From positions 1,612,001 through 1,676,000 of the forward strand of contig NZ_CP020469.1 in assembly GCF_003031405.1 (NCBI RefSeq): DNA of 64,000 bases, written 5' to 3'. The number at the start of each line of letters is the position of its first letter. The first letter of the stretch is position 1. Positions 46,847 to 56,779 of this stretch are shown in pieces. A model generated the notes under the pieces. It did not search any database. It was not told the DNA's origin and was given only the letters and a program-made list of their open reading frames with translations. Source of the DNA: Halomonas sp. 'Soap Lake #6' (lineage in GTDB: Bacteria; Pseudomonadota; Gammaproteobacteria; Pseudomonadales; Halomonadaceae). The position numbers were made by a program, and so were the translations under genes.

Positions 46847-47841
46847 GTTGGCTTACAAACTGGACGTGGCCCACTCGGTTGCGCGATAAAGGCATCATCG
46901 GTATGAATCGGCGTAATATCCGCTACATAGGGCGCTATAACTCACGCCGCTTATACCCTTTGGTCGATGATAAGCTCAAAACAAAGCTGCTGGCCCAGCA
47001 ATATGGCATTACAACGCCAGAACTTATTGGGACGGTAACCACGCAGTTTGGTGTTAAGCATATTAGCGAGATGCTGGTAGGCCATAATGGTTTTGTCATC
47101 AAGCCAGCGAAGGGAAGCGGTGGTAAAGGCATCCTGGTGATTGAAAAAGTAGAGGATGATGCTTTTATCAAGCCCAGTGGGGTTCGGCAGTCTATAGAAG
47201 ATGTTGAGCGCCATGTGTCTAATATTTTGTCTGGGTTGTACTCTTTAGGTGGCTCTCCTGATGTGGCAGTGATAGAGACGCTTATCAACTTTGATGAGAG
47301 TCTCTTGGCCTATACTTATGAGGGCGTGCCGGATATTCGGGTAATTGTGTTTAAGGGTTATCCCGTGATGGCGATGATGCGGCTCTCAACAGCAGCATCA
47401 GATGGTAAGGCCAATCTTCACCAGGGGGCTGTAGGTGTCGGTTTAAACATTGCCACTGGTGCCGCTTTGCGTGGCGTTCAGTTTGACCGCCCATGCTTTA
47501 GCCATCCTGATACGGGGCATGACTTGGCAAGCCTGGTTGTACCTCAGTGGGATACGTTGCTCCATTTGGCTGCAGGTTGCTATGAAATGACCGGGCTTGG
47601 TTATCTAGGAACCGATATGGTGCTTGATCGTGATCATGGCCCTATGCTTCTGGAGTTAAATGCACGCCCTGGCCTGGCCATTCAGATGACCAATGGTGAA
47701 GGTTTGCGCCGACGGTTAGATCTGATTGAGCGTCAGCCTGACGGTATTTCTGTTGAGGAGCGAGTAGCGTTTGCTCAGCACCATTTTGCTCGTCAAAGTG
47801 AGCTAGTCGAAATCCCTGACAGCGCCATGGCGAGCGCGTAG
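46843..47841 (+). CDS. RimK-like ATP-grasp ligase (alpha-L-glutamate ligase-like)
   Basis: The 332-residue protein has the ATP-grasp fold: VIKPAKGSGGKGILVIEK (about residues 85-102, ATP loop) and the metal/ATP site LLELNARPGLAIQMTNGEG (about 268-286). Such ligases add amino acids to carboxyl groups of proteins or small molecules. Coupled by ATGA overlap to the transglutaminase-7TM gene; with the retropepsin-like lipoprotein this suggests a synthesise/cleave pair acting on an amide bond, substrate unknown. The stop lies 3 bases before the zur start. Confidence 0.88.
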   Translation: MSWLTNWTWPTRLRDKGIIGMNRRNIRYIGRYNSRRLYPLVDDKLKTKLLAQQYGITTPELIGTVTTQFGVKHISEMLVGHNGFVIKPAKGSGGKGILVIEKVEDDAFIKPSGVRQSIEDVERHVSNILSGLYSLGGSPDVAVIETLINFDESLLAYTYEGVPDIRVIVFKGYPVMAMMRLSTAASDGKANLHQGAVGVGLNIATGAALRGVQFDRPCFSHPDTGHDLASLVVPQWDTLLHLAAGCYEMTGLGYLGTDMVLDRDHGPMLLELNARPGLAIQMTNGEGLRRRLDLIERQPDGISVEERVAFAQHHFARQSELVEIPDSAMASA

Positions 47842-47844
47842 ACT

Positions 47845-48318
47845 ATGGTAACGTTGTCCGATGAGTTATCTATGACTGAAGCTAATTCGTTACTATTGCA
47901 GGCAGAATCTCAATGCCATACTCGCGGGGTTAGGTTTACCCCCATTCGTCGTCGTGTTCTTGAGTTAATCGCCGAAAATGGAGGCGGTTTAAAAGCTTAC
48001 GATTTGCTGGATAAGCTTTCGACGGAGCACGCGGCTGCGCGCCCGCCTACGGTCTATCGAGCCCTTGAGTTTTTAATCGACCAGGGGCTAGTGCACCGGA
48101 TCGAGTCGCAAAATGCTTATGTGGCCTGCGCATGCCCTGAGCACACTCATGGCTTCCAGCTGCTTATTTGTCGCCAATGTGGCTACGTTGAAGAGCTGCA
48201 CCTTGATGCTATTAGTGATGAGTTAGCCACACTGGCGAAGCGACAAGGTTTCAACGTCGAGCGTCAAACCATTGAGCTGCTGGGCCTTTGCCAACACTGT
48301 CGACAGCCGAGTGCTTAA
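47845..48318 (+). CDS. zur: Fur family zinc-uptake regulator Zur
   Basis: The 157-residue Fur-family repressor has a winged helix ([20 protein letters not shown], then [20 protein letters not shown], about residues 65-84) and structural-zinc cysteine pairs in CRQCGYVEE and LCQHCRQ, with a histidine-rich [15 protein letters not shown]. The extra CxC-like ACACPEH start and sequence match Zur rather than Fur or PerR. It controls zinc uptake in the family; znuABC is not in this window. It follows the ligase gene by three bases, so it may share that transcript. Confidence 0.88.
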   Translation: MVTLSDELSMTEANSLLLQAESQCHTRGVRFTPIRRRVLELIAENGGGLKAYDLLDKLSTEHAAARPPTVYRALEFLIDQGLVHRIESQNAYVACACPEHTHGFQLLICRQCGYVEELHLDAISDELATLAKRQGFNVERQTIELLGLCQHCRQPSA

Positions 48319-48320
48319 CT

Positions 48321-48788
48321 ATGTCTCATTTTGACAAGATAGAGCCAAATGCCCTATTTAAAGCGCTAGAGTCTGCAACTCCAGCTGATGCGTTGCCACA
48401 TACAGATCAGCTGCTTGATGCGGTGCGCTTTAATGAGAACGGTTTGCTACCTGCCATCGCCCAGCAGTACGATACTGGTGAGGTGCTGATGATGGCGTGG
48501 ATGAACCGCGAGGCACTCGAGGAGACGCTAACAACGCAGCGTGTTTGTTACTATTCTCGCTCGCGTCAAAAGCTGTGGCGCAAAGGTGAAACCTCTGGTC
48601 AACAGCAGCAGCTAAAAACTGTCGCGCTAGACTGCGATGGTGACACACTGCTGCTTAAGGTTGACCAAACGGGCCCTGCTTGTCATACCGGTCGCCGCAG
48701 CTGCTTTTATATCTCCCTGGATGCTCATAAAGCACTTATTAGCAGCGTGCCGCTGATTAATCCTGAAGCTCTCTACGGTAAGAAATAA
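48321..48788 (+). CDS. hisI: Phosphoribosyl-AMP cyclohydrolase
   Basis: The 155-residue zinc enzyme opens the purine ring of PR-AMP in step three of histidine synthesis. Typical regions are [18 protein letters not shown] (about residue 53), [17 protein letters not shown] (about 75) and the metal-binding [16 protein letters not shown] with [10 protein letters not shown] (about 110-130). It is the free-standing form without the HisE domain. A longer frame to 48288 overlaps zur and is rejected. Confidence 0.95.
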   Translation: MSHFDKIEPNALFKALESATPADALPHTDQLLDAVRFNENGLLPAIAQQYDTGEVLMMAWMNREALEETLTTQRVCYYSRSRQKLWRKGETSGQQQQLKTVALDCDGDTLLLKVDQTGPACHTGRRSCFYISLDAHKALISSVPLINPEALYGKK

Positions 48789-49154
48789 GTGCTTGCCTTG
48801 ATAGCAACAGTACGTCGTGGCTGCACAAAAGCATTAACCGTGCTAATGATCGGCTGCATCAAAGTCTACCAGTATACGCTGAGCCCTCTTTTAGGGCCGC
48901 GTTGCCGATTTTGGCCTAGCTGCTCTTCTTACACCATAGAGGCCATTCAGGTGCACGGCCCCTTTAAAGGTGGCTGGCTGGCGATACGACGGATCATCAA
49001 GTGCCACCCAGGCCACCCTGGTGGTATGGATCCTGTGCCAGGTGGTAGAAGCGAGCAGCTATGCCAGGAGGATGGCAAGCACACCTCCCACTGCTGTAGT
49101 AGTGACAAGGAGATTGAGGCGTCGCCGCACGCCCAGTGTGGCGATCGCCGCTAA
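48789..49154 (+). CDS. yidD: Membrane protein insertion efficiency factor YidD
   Basis: The 121-residue protein has the YidD core ([40 protein letters not shown], about residues 27-66, and [15 protein letters not shown]), which aids YidC-dependent insertion of membrane proteins. It starts directly at the hisI stop with a GTG codon. In most bacteria yidD lies between rnpA and yidC; here it is far from that cluster. The C-terminal 35 residues form a Cys/His-rich tail ([18 protein letters not shown]), unusual for YidD. Confidence 0.88.
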   Translation: MLALIATVRRGCTKALTVLMIGCIKVYQYTLSPLLGPRCRFWPSCSSYTIEAIQVHGPFKGGWLAIRRIIKCHPGHPGGMDPVPGGRSEQLCQEDGKHTSHCCSSDKEIEASPHAQCGDRR

Positions 49155-49224
49155 TGCTTCTACTTCGCTAATACTCCTGCTTCTCTGCCCGCCTTTCTCC
49201 GGTTAAGGTTAAAGTTACCCTCTT

Positions 49225-49653
49225 CTACCCGAGCTGTTCTCTGCGCTTTGCCACTTGGTATATGCGCTCTAGCATGGCGTGCAAGCCATTGCTGCGAGTC
49301 GGGGATAAGTGCTTATCCAGACCTAAGTCCTTCATAAAGTGTGGTTCTGTATTGTTTATCTCTTGCGCACTTCGCTCGCTATAAATTCGTAACAGAACCG
49401 CAATTAACCCTGAAACAATGGCTGCATCAGAAGTAGCTTTAAAAATCAGCTTGTCACCCTCCTCCTCATGCCGCATCCAGACATTGGATTGGCAGCCCTT
49501 AATTTTGAACTCATCTGTTTTAAATTCTTCCGGAAAATCAGGCAGCTGCTTTCCCATATCGATAATGTACTGGTAGCGGTCCATCCAGTTATCGAATATT
49601 TCAAACTCTTCGACCAGCTCTTGTTGGGCTAGCTCAGCGCCGGAGGTGCTCAT
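49225..49653 (-). CDS. SufE family sulfur acceptor
   Basis: The 142-residue protein matches SufE/CsdE: the active-site cysteine lies in FKIKGCQSNVWM (about residue 57), and SDAAIVSGLIAVLLRIYSER follows (about 75-94). SufE accepts sulfane sulfur from a cysteine desulfurase (SufS or CsdA) for Fe-S cluster assembly. No suf operon is adjacent, so a CsdE-like role with a distant partner is possible. It is on the minus strand, next to the recombinase gene. Confidence 0.9.
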   Translation of the reverse strand: MSTSGAELAQQELVEEFEIFDNWMDRYQYIIDMGKQLPDFPEEFKTDEFKIKGCQSNVWMRHEEEGDKLIFKATSDAAIVSGLIAVLLRIYSERSAQEINNTEPHFMKDLGLDKHLSPTRSNGLHAMLERIYQVAKRREQLG

Positions 49654-49701
49654 GGCGTTTCCCTTTGGGTTAGTGTCACAGAATGCTATCCATTATAACG
49701 T

Positions 49702-50871
49702 TTAGCCGCGCTCTTTTGGGCCCGTTTGCCCTAAACGATGGCGCTGTTGTTCATGGTGCCACTCAGCTTCCTCGGTGTGTAGGTAGCGTGTAGTCGTATC
49801 TATTCTTGCGTGGCGAGCGCTTTCGGCCAGGTAGCGCAAGCTAACGCCTGATTGTGCTTGGTGGGTGATGGATGTGTGTCGCAACCAGTGAGGGGTCGCC
49901 TGGCGTAGAGTGCTAATGTGAGTGGGATTACCGCCCTGCTCTTCTAGCGCATCAGCAGCATCAGAAAACGTTTTGCGAATCAGTCGATACACTTGATTGT
50001 CGCTAATACCACGCTGACCATCTAGCGCACGGATAACAGGAGATGTCTCCTGGTGTTCAGGTAAATCGACTAACCCTAAATACCTACGCCACTCTTGTAA
50101 GCAATCTAACATGTCGTTTGGTGCCGGTATGCGTGCAAGCTTGCTACCCTTGCCGACCACAACCCACCACCAACGCCCTTCTCTTTGTTGGAAATCTCCC
50201 ATTTGTGCAGCTGACATTTCGCTAATGCGTGGTGCTAATAAGTAAGCGAAGCCAAAGATAAAGCGTCTACGTGCATGCTCATAAAGAGTACGTGGATTTT
50301 GTGTTTTTGGAGGTTCGTTGATCCAGTGCCACAGCCACTCCCACAACTCGCGCTCCAGATAGCGCTCAATACGCTGGGCTTGTTGATTCAGCCGCCTGGC
50401 TTTATCGCGCATCAGAACAAACGGGTTGTGGCTGATCCATCCGGCTTCAACCAACCAGCTAAATAGCCCTTGAAGAATGGTCAAGCTTTGCCGGCGGCTG
50501 GCGGGTGAAAGGCCGTTACGAAAAGGTCGCCATTGGGGGTGATGGCGTGATTTGGCTGGCCCTACCCATCGCTCCCGTGGCTGAGGGTCCTCTAAAAAAA
50601 TTTCAAATTGCCGTAATGTTTCACGGTTTATACCCCTTAGCGCCATGCCGTGGCTTGTTAGCCAAAGCAGAAGGCGTTCAGCCTCACGGCGGTAGCTTTT
50701 CAGCGTTTGTGGGCTGTCTTGATACTCTGCCAGCCAAGCCGCTACTGCCTGGGCATCACTCTTTGCCTCAATGCGCAATACACCATCTGTTGCTTCTGGC
50801 ATTGACCAAAAGCTATTTTCTGATGGTAATGCAGTGGTCTCTGGCTTGTTCATCGGGTAATTGGGCATCAC
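49702..50871 (-). CDS. Tyrosine recombinase / site-specific integrase
   Basis: The 389-residue protein has an N-terminal SAM-like core-binding domain (about 35-170, TLKSYRREAERLLLWLTSHG) and a C-terminal catalytic domain with the arginine in APRISEMSAAQMGDF (about 215), the HxxR box in TPHWLRHTSITHQAQ (about 331) and the final histidine and nucleophilic tyrosine in ESARHARIDTTTRYLH (about 350-366). All catalytic residues appear intact. It is divergent from the KfrA-like gene, with an AT-rich palindromic gap between. There are no other phage or transposon genes near, so it is not a complete element. Confidence 0.9.
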   Translation of the reverse strand: MMPNYPMNKPETTALPSENSFWSMPEATDGVLRIEAKSDAQAVAAWLAEYQDSPQTLKSYRREAERLLLWLTSHGMALRGINRETLRQFEIFLEDPQPRERWVGPAKSRHHPQWRPFRNGLSPASRRQSLTILQGLFSWLVEAGWISHNPFVLMRDKARRLNQQAQRIERYLERELWEWLWHWINEPPKTQNPRTLYEHARRRFIFGFAYLLAPRISEMSAAQMGDFQQREGRWWWVVVGKGSKLARIPAPNDMLDCLQEWRRYLGLVDLPEHQETSPVIRALDGQRGISDNQVYRLIRKTFSDAADALEEQGGNPTHISTLRQATPHWLRHTSITHQAQSGVSLRYLAESARHARIDTTTRYLHTEEAEWHHEQQRHRLGQTGPKERG

Positions 50872-50944
50872 AGCTTCTTTTTATCGGGCATTTTATAGCT
50901 GTTTATTTTAACTCATTACTGAGCATAAGAGTCCCTTGCGGGCA

Positions 50945-50982
50945 ATAAAATTCAAGATAATACGGGTAATCTTGAATTTTAT
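50945..50982. promoter_or_regulatory. Perfect 14-bp inverted repeat between recombinase and KfrA-like genes
   Basis: ATAAAATTCAAGAT (50945-50958) and its exact reverse complement (50969-50982) flank a 10-base spacer. It lies in the AT-rich gap between the divergent genes; possible roles are an operator for the KfrA-like protein or a core site for the recombinase. A 10-base palindrome ATTACGTAAT follows at 51015-51024, and ATTACGT also occurs at 51001. Confidence 0.7.
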
Positions 50983-51083
50983 CTCAATAAGATAAATATT
51001 ATTACGTTTTATGTATTACGTAATTATTGTCTTTTAGAATAAATACGTAGAAAATAGGTGTTTTGACTAACGGGGAAATCCCA

Positions 51084-52118
51084 ATGGCGCGTAGCGGTAT
51101 TCAATACAGCGATGTACAGCAGGCAGTAGATACCTTGCTGGCTCGTGGCGACACGCCCAGTGTGCAACGGATACGAGAAGTACTAGGCACGGGGAGCTTC
51201 ACTACGATTAGTGAGCATTTTCGTCACTGGCGTACCGAGCGTGAAAAGAACCGCGATGTTCCTCCGCCCAAAGGTGTACCCGAAGTCGTCGTTAATGTGG
51301 CAAGCGAGTTATGGAGGGAAGCTCAAGAAGTGGCCAATCAGGCGCTAGTGCACTACCGCGAAGATGCTAACCGCCAGGTAGAAAGTGCCCAGCAGCAAGT
51401 AGCCGAGGCCACGCAGCTAGCCGCAAACGCAGAGCAGAGAGAGAGTGCACTGGCCGAGCACCTGCGTCACACCGAGCTGCGTCTTGAAGCGCTTAATCGT
51501 GAGCTGGCAGAAAGCCAGGGTAATGAACGCCAATGGCAGCAACAGGCGGAAAGTGCGCGGCAGGATAATCAGCAGTCTCAGCAGAAGCTTATTCAGCTTG
51601 ACCAAGAGGTAGATGAACTGAAAGAACGCTTTGCAAGTGAGCAGCAGCGTCAGCAGGCCGCTTGGGAGCAGCGATTGACTCAAGAGGAGCAGCGAAATGA
51701 GGCGTCAGAAGGTAAATTGATGGCCCTGCTGGACACCTTGAGACAAGAGCGCGCCCAGACAGAAAAAGCGTTACAAAAGCGTATAAGTCAGTGGGAACAG
51801 CGCGTCGAAAGTCTCAATAAAGAGCTTCAGTTGAAAAATGCTACGCTGCATGAGTACCAACAGGATAATGCCACCCAACAACAGCGTATCGCTGAGCTTG
51901 AGCGCTTGAATGTCGAGCTACAATCACAGCAAAAAACGCTACATGACGAGCTAACGCAAGCCCGCCAAGCGCTGGATCATCAACAACGACAAGCTAAGGG
52001 AGATGATCAGTGGCAGAGACAGCTTACACAGCAGCTGGAAATTCTACAGTCACAGCTAACGGCCCTGCCCAGCCAACTGATTACCACTGACAAGCCGAAT
52101 GAAAGCGCCGACAAGTAG
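51084..52118 (+). CDS. KfrA-like DNA-binding coiled-coil protein
   Basis: The 344-residue protein has an N-terminal KfrA-type DNA-binding domain (YSDVQQAVDTLLARGDTPSV, then RIREVLGTGSFTTISEHFRH, about residues 8-47) followed by about 270 residues of long coiled coil (Gln/Glu/Leu-rich). Plasmid KfrA proteins bind palindromes in their own promoters and act in autoregulation and plasmid partition; here the gene is chromosomal and divergent from a tyrosine recombinase. The start at 51084 was chosen because residues before it do not resemble the family; a nearby GGGGAAA serves as a weak site. Confidence 0.85.
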   Translation: MARSGIQYSDVQQAVDTLLARGDTPSVQRIREVLGTGSFTTISEHFRHWRTEREKNRDVPPPKGVPEVVVNVASELWREAQEVANQALVHYREDANRQVESAQQQVAEATQLAANAEQRESALAEHLRHTELRLEALNRELAESQGNERQWQQQAESARQDNQQSQQKLIQLDQEVDELKERFASEQQRQQAAWEQRLTQEEQRNEASEGKLMALLDTLRQERAQTEKALQKRISQWEQRVESLNKELQLKNATLHEYQQDNATQQQRIAELERLNVELQSQQKTLHDELTQARQALDHQQRQAKGDDQWQRQLTQQLEILQSQLTALPSQLITTDKPNESADK

Positions 52119-52130
52119 GAGTTTGCTATA

Positions 52131-52161
52131 AAAAAGCCCAGCGTTAGTTTGCTGGGCTTTT
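52131..52161. terminator. Bidirectional terminator between kfrA-like and nfuA
   Basis: AAAAAGCCCAGC (52131-52142) pairs with GCTGGGCTTTT (52151-52161) around an 8-base loop, giving A and T runs on both sides. It serves the convergent kfrA-like and nfuA genes. Confidence 0.92.
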
Positions 52162-52177
52162 GGGGGAGGCAGAACGG

Positions 52178-52783
52178 CTAGCGATAGTAGGCGTTAGTGG
52201 TGTCAGTATGGTCGGTGACATCACGAATGCCGATAAGCTCAGGAATACGTTCCATGAGTGTTTTTTCTACGCCCTCTTTCAGCGTAAGATCAACCGCTGC
52301 ACAGCCCTGGCAACCACCACCAAAGGCGAGGATCGCCACTTTTGCTTCGGTAAGTTCTACCAGCTTGATCTCACCACCGTGGGCCGCCAGCCCTGGGTTA
52401 ATCTCACTGTAGAGAATATAATTGATGCGGTCTTCCAAGGGGCTGTCTGCATTTACCTTGGGCATTTTCGCGTTGGGGGCCTTTATGGTGAGCTGGCCAC
52501 CCATGCGGTCTGCATTGAAGTCAACGACGGCTTCTTCGAGAAATGTCAGGCTGTTCTTCTCAAGAAACACATTGATTTTTTCAAGCTCAAGTTTGAGGTC
52601 AGTAGGCTCTTCCTCCCCTGGACGGCAGTAAGCTAGGCAGGTTTCTGCATAGGGTGTGCCGGGCTGGGTAATGAAGATACGTACTGCTATACCTTCAACG
52701 TTCTGCTTTTCCAGCAGTTCCGCCAGGTAATCTTGGGCGCTGTCGGTAATATCAATACCGGGAGCTTCGATAGTCGTGGTCAT
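52178..52783 (-). CDS. nfuA: Fe-S biogenesis protein NfuA
   Basis: The 201-residue carrier has an N-terminal degenerate A-type domain (about 1-100, without the three A-type cysteines) and a C-terminal Nfu domain with the CxxC cluster ligand in [15 protein letters not shown] (about 155). NfuA delivers 4Fe-4S clusters to targets such as aconitase, especially under oxidative or iron stress. The start at 52783 was chosen for family length; a GGAGG lies twelve bases upstream, a little far. Confidence 0.94.
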   Translation of the reverse strand: MTTTIEAPGIDITDSAQDYLAELLEKQNVEGIAVRIFITQPGTPYAETCLAYCRPGEEEPTDLKLELEKINVFLEKNSLTFLEEAVVDFNADRMGGQLTIKAPNAKMPKVNADSPLEDRINYILYSEINPGLAAHGGEIKLVELTEAKVAILAFGGGCQGCAAVDLTLKEGVEKTLMERIPELIGIRDVTDHTDTTNAYYR

Positions 52784-53000
52784 AAGGGATGTTATCCTCC
52801 CGTGGTAGTGGCGAGGCCACTTCACATGTCATTTGTTGCTATGGTAAGCAAAACTGCTCGCCGACACAATCCCGACCGTTTTAGTCGACTATTTCAGCGC
52901 TATAAAATATTCAACGGGCTAAGCCTCCCTGAATCTGTCAAATGAACCACTAACAGGGGTAACTCTTGCACGCTAACTTGCTGTCGTGAGTAGCTCCCTT

Positions 53001-53009
53001 TGTTATGAT
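53001..53009 (+). promoter_or_regulatory. Extended -10 promoter before metH
   Basis: TGTTATGAT is an extended -10 element (TGn plus a five-of-six match to TATAAT) 75 bases upstream of the metH ATG. No good -35 box lies at 17 bases, which fits the extended -10 class. Confidence 0.5.
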
Positions 53010-53083
53010 AGAGGCCGCTTACTAACCGCTACGACTATAAAAACACCTTTTTTCGACTGAGACGCTGGAGATTTCCCCCTGCC

Positions 53084-56000
53084 ATGGCCGCTAGTGATTT
53101 GACTACTTCCCTTGCCCAACGCCTGACTCAACGCATTCTAATTTTGGATGGCGGTATGGGCACCATGCTGCAGAACGCTCAGCTAAGCGAAGAGGATTTT
53201 CGTGGCGAACGCTTTCGCGAGTGGCCATCGGATCTAAAAGGTAATAATGACCTGCTAGCACTAACCTGCCCAGATGTAGTGTCACGTATCCACCGGGATT
53301 ACCTTGAAGCAGGAGCCGATATCCTTGAGACCAATACCTTTAACAGTACGCGTCTCTCTCAAGCTGATTATGGTATGGAAGATCTTGTTCCTGAGCTCAA
53401 TCGGGAGTCGGCGCGCTTAGCCCGGGAAGTTTGCGACGCGGTATCGGCCGAAACTGGCGTGCCACGTTATGTCGCAGGCGTTCTTGGCCCAACATCACGT
53501 ACTGCATCACTGTCACCCGACGTCAATGATCCTGCGAAACGTAATGTTACCTTTGACGAGCTGCGCGAGAACTATTACGAAGCGGCAAGTGAGTTAATCA
53601 AGGGTGGTGCTGATCTGATTATGATCGAAACCATCTTTGACACGCTAAATGCTAAAGCGGCTATTTATGCCCTGGAAGAGCTGTTTGACGACCTGGGCCA
53701 GCGGCTACCAGTGATGATTTCCGGTACCATTACCGATGCTTCTGGCCGTACTTTATCTGGGCAAACTACGGAAGCTTTCTGGAACTCTATCCGCCATGCG
53801 CAGCCACTCTCAGTCGGCCTGAACTGTGCGCTGGGAGCAGAGGAGCTTCGCCCCTATTTAGAAGAACTCTCTACCAAGGCAGATACCTTTGTTTCTGCCC
53901 ACCCCAACGCAGGCCTACCAAACGAATTTGGTGAGTATGACCAAACCCCAGAAGAGATGGCGGAAATTGTAGGAGAGTTCGCTCAAAGCGGGCTGGTCAA
54001 TATTATCGGCGGTTGCTGTGGCTCCACTCCCGAGCATATTCGGGCAATCGCTGACGCCGTGCGGCCCATGGCACCCCGTAAGGTGCCCCAGCGTAGCAAT
54101 GCATGTCGCCTGTCCGGGCTTGAGCCATACAACATTGAATCAACATCACTGTTTGTTAACGTGGGCGAGCGTACTAACGTTACCGGCTCGGCCCGCTTTA
54201 AGCGCTTAATTGTCGAAGAGGATTTCACTACCGCACTGGAAGTGGCGCTGGAGCAGGTAGAAAGCGGCGCGCAGATTATCGACATCAACATGGATGAAGG
54301 CATGTTGGAGTCCCAGGAAGCTATGGTGCGCTTCCTTAACTTAATTGCCGGTGAGCCTGATATCTCTCGCGTGCCCATTATGATCGACTCCTCAAAATGG
54401 GACATCATCGAAGCGGGCCTGAAGTGTGTCCAGGGCAAAGCCGTGGTGAATTCGATCTCTCTAAAAGAAGGTGAAGCCGCTTTCCGCGAACAGGCCACAA
54501 AGTGCCGCCGTTTCGGTGCCGCGATTGTGGTTATGGCGTTTGATGAAGATGGCCAGGCGGACACCTTCGCTCGTAAAACGGAGATTTGCGAGCGTGCCTA
54601 TCGTTTGCTGGTTGATGAGATCGGATTCCCTGCTGAAGATATTATCTTCGACCCCAATATTTTTGCCATTGCCACGGGCATTGAAGAGCATAACAACTAT
54701 GCGGTCGATTTCATTGAAGCCACTCAATGGATTCGCGAACACTTGCCTCATGCGATGGTTTCTGGCGGTGTGTCTAACGTATCGTTTTCGTTTCGAGGGA
54801 ATAATCCGGTACGTGAAGCTATTCACTCAGTGTTTTTATATCACGCTATCCGCGCGGGCCTCACCATGGGTATCGTTAATGCCGGGCAGTTAGCGGTGTA
54901 TGACGACCTCCCTGCAGAGCTACGTGATGCGGTGGAAGATGTGGTGCTGAACCGGCGTAACGATGGTACCGAACGACTACTTGATCTGGCGGACAAATAT
55001 AAAGGCGATGGCAGTGGTGCCGCCAAGAAAGAGGATCTTGAGTGGCGCAGTTGGCCAGTTAATAAGCGTATTGAGCATGCACTGGTTAAAGGCATCACAG
55101 CGTTCATTGAACAAGATACTGAGCAGGCCCGCGCCCAGGCGACCCGCCCTATTGAGGTAATTGAAGGCCCGCTGATGGACGGGATGAACGTTGTTGGCGA
55201 CCTGTTTGGTGCTGGCAAAATGTTCCTTCCCCAGGTGGTTAAGTCGGCGCGGGTAATGAAGCAGGCCGTTGCCTATTTGATTCCATATATCGAAGCCGAG
55301 AAAAGCGAAGAGACACAGGCCAAAGGCAAAATTGTCATGGCCACGGTGAAAGGTGACGTACACGATATCGGCAAAAATATTGTCGGCGTGGTACTGCAGT
55401 GTAATAACTATGAAGTCATCGACCTTGGCGTGATGGTACCCACCGAAAAAATTCTGCAAGCGGCTCAAGATCATAACGCCGACATCATTGGGCTTTCTGG
55501 GCTGATTACCCCATCGCTTGATGAGATGGTACATGTGGCCAAAGAGATGCAACGCAGGGGTATGAATTTACCGCTACTGATTGGTGGTGCAACTACCTCA
55601 AAAGCACATACGGCGGTTAAAATCGAACCGCAGTACGAACATCCTGTCATTTATGTGACTGATGCCTCGCGCGCCGTTGGTGTGGCTGGTAAGTTACTTG
55701 CGCCCAGTCAAAAAGCGGCTTATGTCGCAGATATTCGTGAAGAGTATGAAAAGGTGCGTGAGCGTAATGCTAAACGTCGCCCTAAAGCAGCAGACCTGGA
55801 CTACACCCAGGCGCGCAAGCGGCGCTTTCGTACTGACTGGAACACCCTCACTCCGGTGAAACCTCAAACGCCTGGCCTCACCACCTTTGATGATTATGAC
55901 CTGGAAGAGCTAGTTGAGCGGATCGACTGGACACCCTTCTTTATGAGCTGGCAGTTGGCTGGTAAGTACCCCAAAATTCTAAACGATGAAGTGGTTGGCG

Positions 56001-56779
56001 AAGCGGCGCAAAACCTGTTTGCTGATGCCCAGGTAATGCTGCGCAAACTGATCGATGAAAAACGTGTTCAAGCCCGGGGAGTTATTGGCCTGTGGCCTGC
56101 CAACAGTATTGATGACGACGTCATTGAAGTATACACAGACGAAAGCCGCACAGAGGTAGTTGAGCGTTTGCACCACATTCGCCAGCAAACCACTAAAGGC
56201 CGTGATGGCATCTGTTATAGCTTGGCAGACTTTATTGCGCCCAAAGAGAGTGGCAAAGCTGATTGGATTGGCGGCTTTGCAGTCACTACTGGTCATGGAG
56301 TGGATGAGCTGTCTAAAGCCTACGAAGCCGCGGGTGATGACTACAATGCGATTATGGTGCAGGCACTAACCGACCGCTTAGCAGAAGCTTTTGCCGAGCG
56401 CATGCATGAGCGAGTGCGCAAAGAGTTCTGGGGTTACGTGCCAGAAGAGACGTTAGATAATGACGCCTTGATTGCCGAAAAATACCAGGGCATTCGCCCT
56501 GCTCCAGGCTACCCAGCCTGCCCCGACCATACCGAAAAGGCCACGCTCTTCCGCCTGCTGAATGCGCCTGAAAACACGGGCCTTACGCTCACGGAAAACT
56601 TTGCCATGTGGCCTGCCGCGGCAGTTTCTGGCTGGTACTTCGCGCATCCTCAGTCGAAGTATTTCTCTACGGGCAAAATCACCCGTGACCAGGTAGAAGC
56701 TATCGCTGAGCGCAAACAGATGCCGCTTGCGGAAATGGAGCGCTGGCTATCTCCGGTGCTCTCTTACGATCCTAGCTAA
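53084..56779 (+). CDS. metH: Cobalamin-dependent methionine synthase
   Basis: The 1231-residue enzyme transfers methyl from methyl-tetrahydrofolate to homocysteine. Modules in order: homocysteine barrel (about 1-330) with zinc ligands in [10 protein letters not shown] and [13 protein letters not shown]; pterin barrel (about 355-620, [17 protein letters not shown]); cap (about 655-745); B12 domain with the DxHxxG loop [14 protein letters not shown] (histidine about residue 760); and the SAM-dependent reactivation domain (about 900-1231, [16 protein letters not shown]). Size matches Escherichia coli MetH. No B12 riboswitch was seen upstream. The stop overlaps the MATE gene start by one base. 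Confidence 0.97.
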   Translation: MAASDLTTSLAQRLTQRILILDGGMGTMLQNAQLSEEDFRGERFREWPSDLKGNNDLLALTCPDVVSRIHRDYLEAGADILETNTFNSTRLSQADYGMEDLVPELNRESARLAREVCDAVSAETGVPRYVAGVLGPTSRTASLSPDVNDPAKRNVTFDELRENYYEAASELIKGGADLIMIETIFDTLNAKAAIYALEELFDDLGQRLPVMISGTITDASGRTLSGQTTEAFWNSIRHAQPLSVGLNCALGAEELRPYLEELSTKADTFVSAHPNAGLPNEFGEYDQTPEEMAEIVGEFAQSGLVNIIGGCCGSTPEHIRAIADAVRPMAPRKVPQRSNACRLSGLEPYNIESTSLFVNVGERTNVTGSARFKRLIVEEDFTTALEVALEQVESGAQIIDINMDEGMLESQEAMVRFLNLIAGEPDISRVPIMIDSSKWDIIEAGLKCVQGKAVVNSISLKEGEAAFREQATKCRRFGAAIVVMAFDEDGQADTFARKTEICERAYRLLVDEIGFPAEDIIFDPNIFAIATGIEEHNNYAVDFIEATQWIREHLPHAMVSGGVSNVSFSFRGNNPVREAIHSVFLYHAIRAGLTMGIVNAGQLAVYDDLPAELRDAVEDVVLNRRNDGTERLLDLADKYKGDGSGAAKKEDLEWRSWPVNKRIEHALVKGITAFIEQDTEQARAQATRPIEVIEGPLMDGMNVVGDLFGAGKMFLPQVVKSARVMKQAVAYLIPYIEAEKSEETQAKGKIVMATVKGDVHDIGKNIVGVVLQCNNYEVIDLGVMVPTEKILQAAQDHNADIIGLSGLITPSLDEMVHVAKEMQRRGMNLPLLIGGATTSKAHTAVKIEPQYEHPVIYVTDASRAVGVAGKLLAPSQKAAYVADIREEYEKVRERNAKRRPKAADLDYTQARKRRFRTDWNTLTPVKPQTPGLTTFDDYDLEELVERIDWTPFFMSWQLAGKYPKILNDEVVGEAAQNLFADAQVMLRKLIDEKRVQARGVIGLWPANSIDDDVIEVYTDESRTEVVERLHHIRQQTTKGRDGICYSLADFIAPKESGKADWIGGFAVTTGHGVDELSKAYEAAGDDYNAIMVQALTDRLAEAFAERMHERVRKEFWGYVPEETLDNDALIAEKYQGIRPAPGYPACPDHTEKATLFRLLNAPENTGLTLTENFAMWPAAAVSGWYFAHPQSKYFSTGKITRDQVEAIAERKQMPLAEMERWLSPVLSYDPS

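Noticed and set aside
50505..50948. 147-codon plus-strand frame opposite the recombinase
   Set aside because: It lies antisense to an intact recombinase domain and has no family likeness.
49702..52118. A complete integrative element
   Set aside because: Only two genes are present; no direct-repeat att ends, no tRNA target and no cargo were seen.
52160..52636. 158-codon plus-strand frame opposite nfuA
   Set aside because: Antisense to a clear nfuA; begins inside the bidirectional terminator.
52826..53083. Cobalamin riboswitch upstream of metH
   Set aside because: No B12-box-like sequence or long conserved leader was seen in the 258-base gap.
54461..55552. Several minus-strand frames opposite metH
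   Set aside because: All are antisense to conserved MetH modules and lack recognisable domains.
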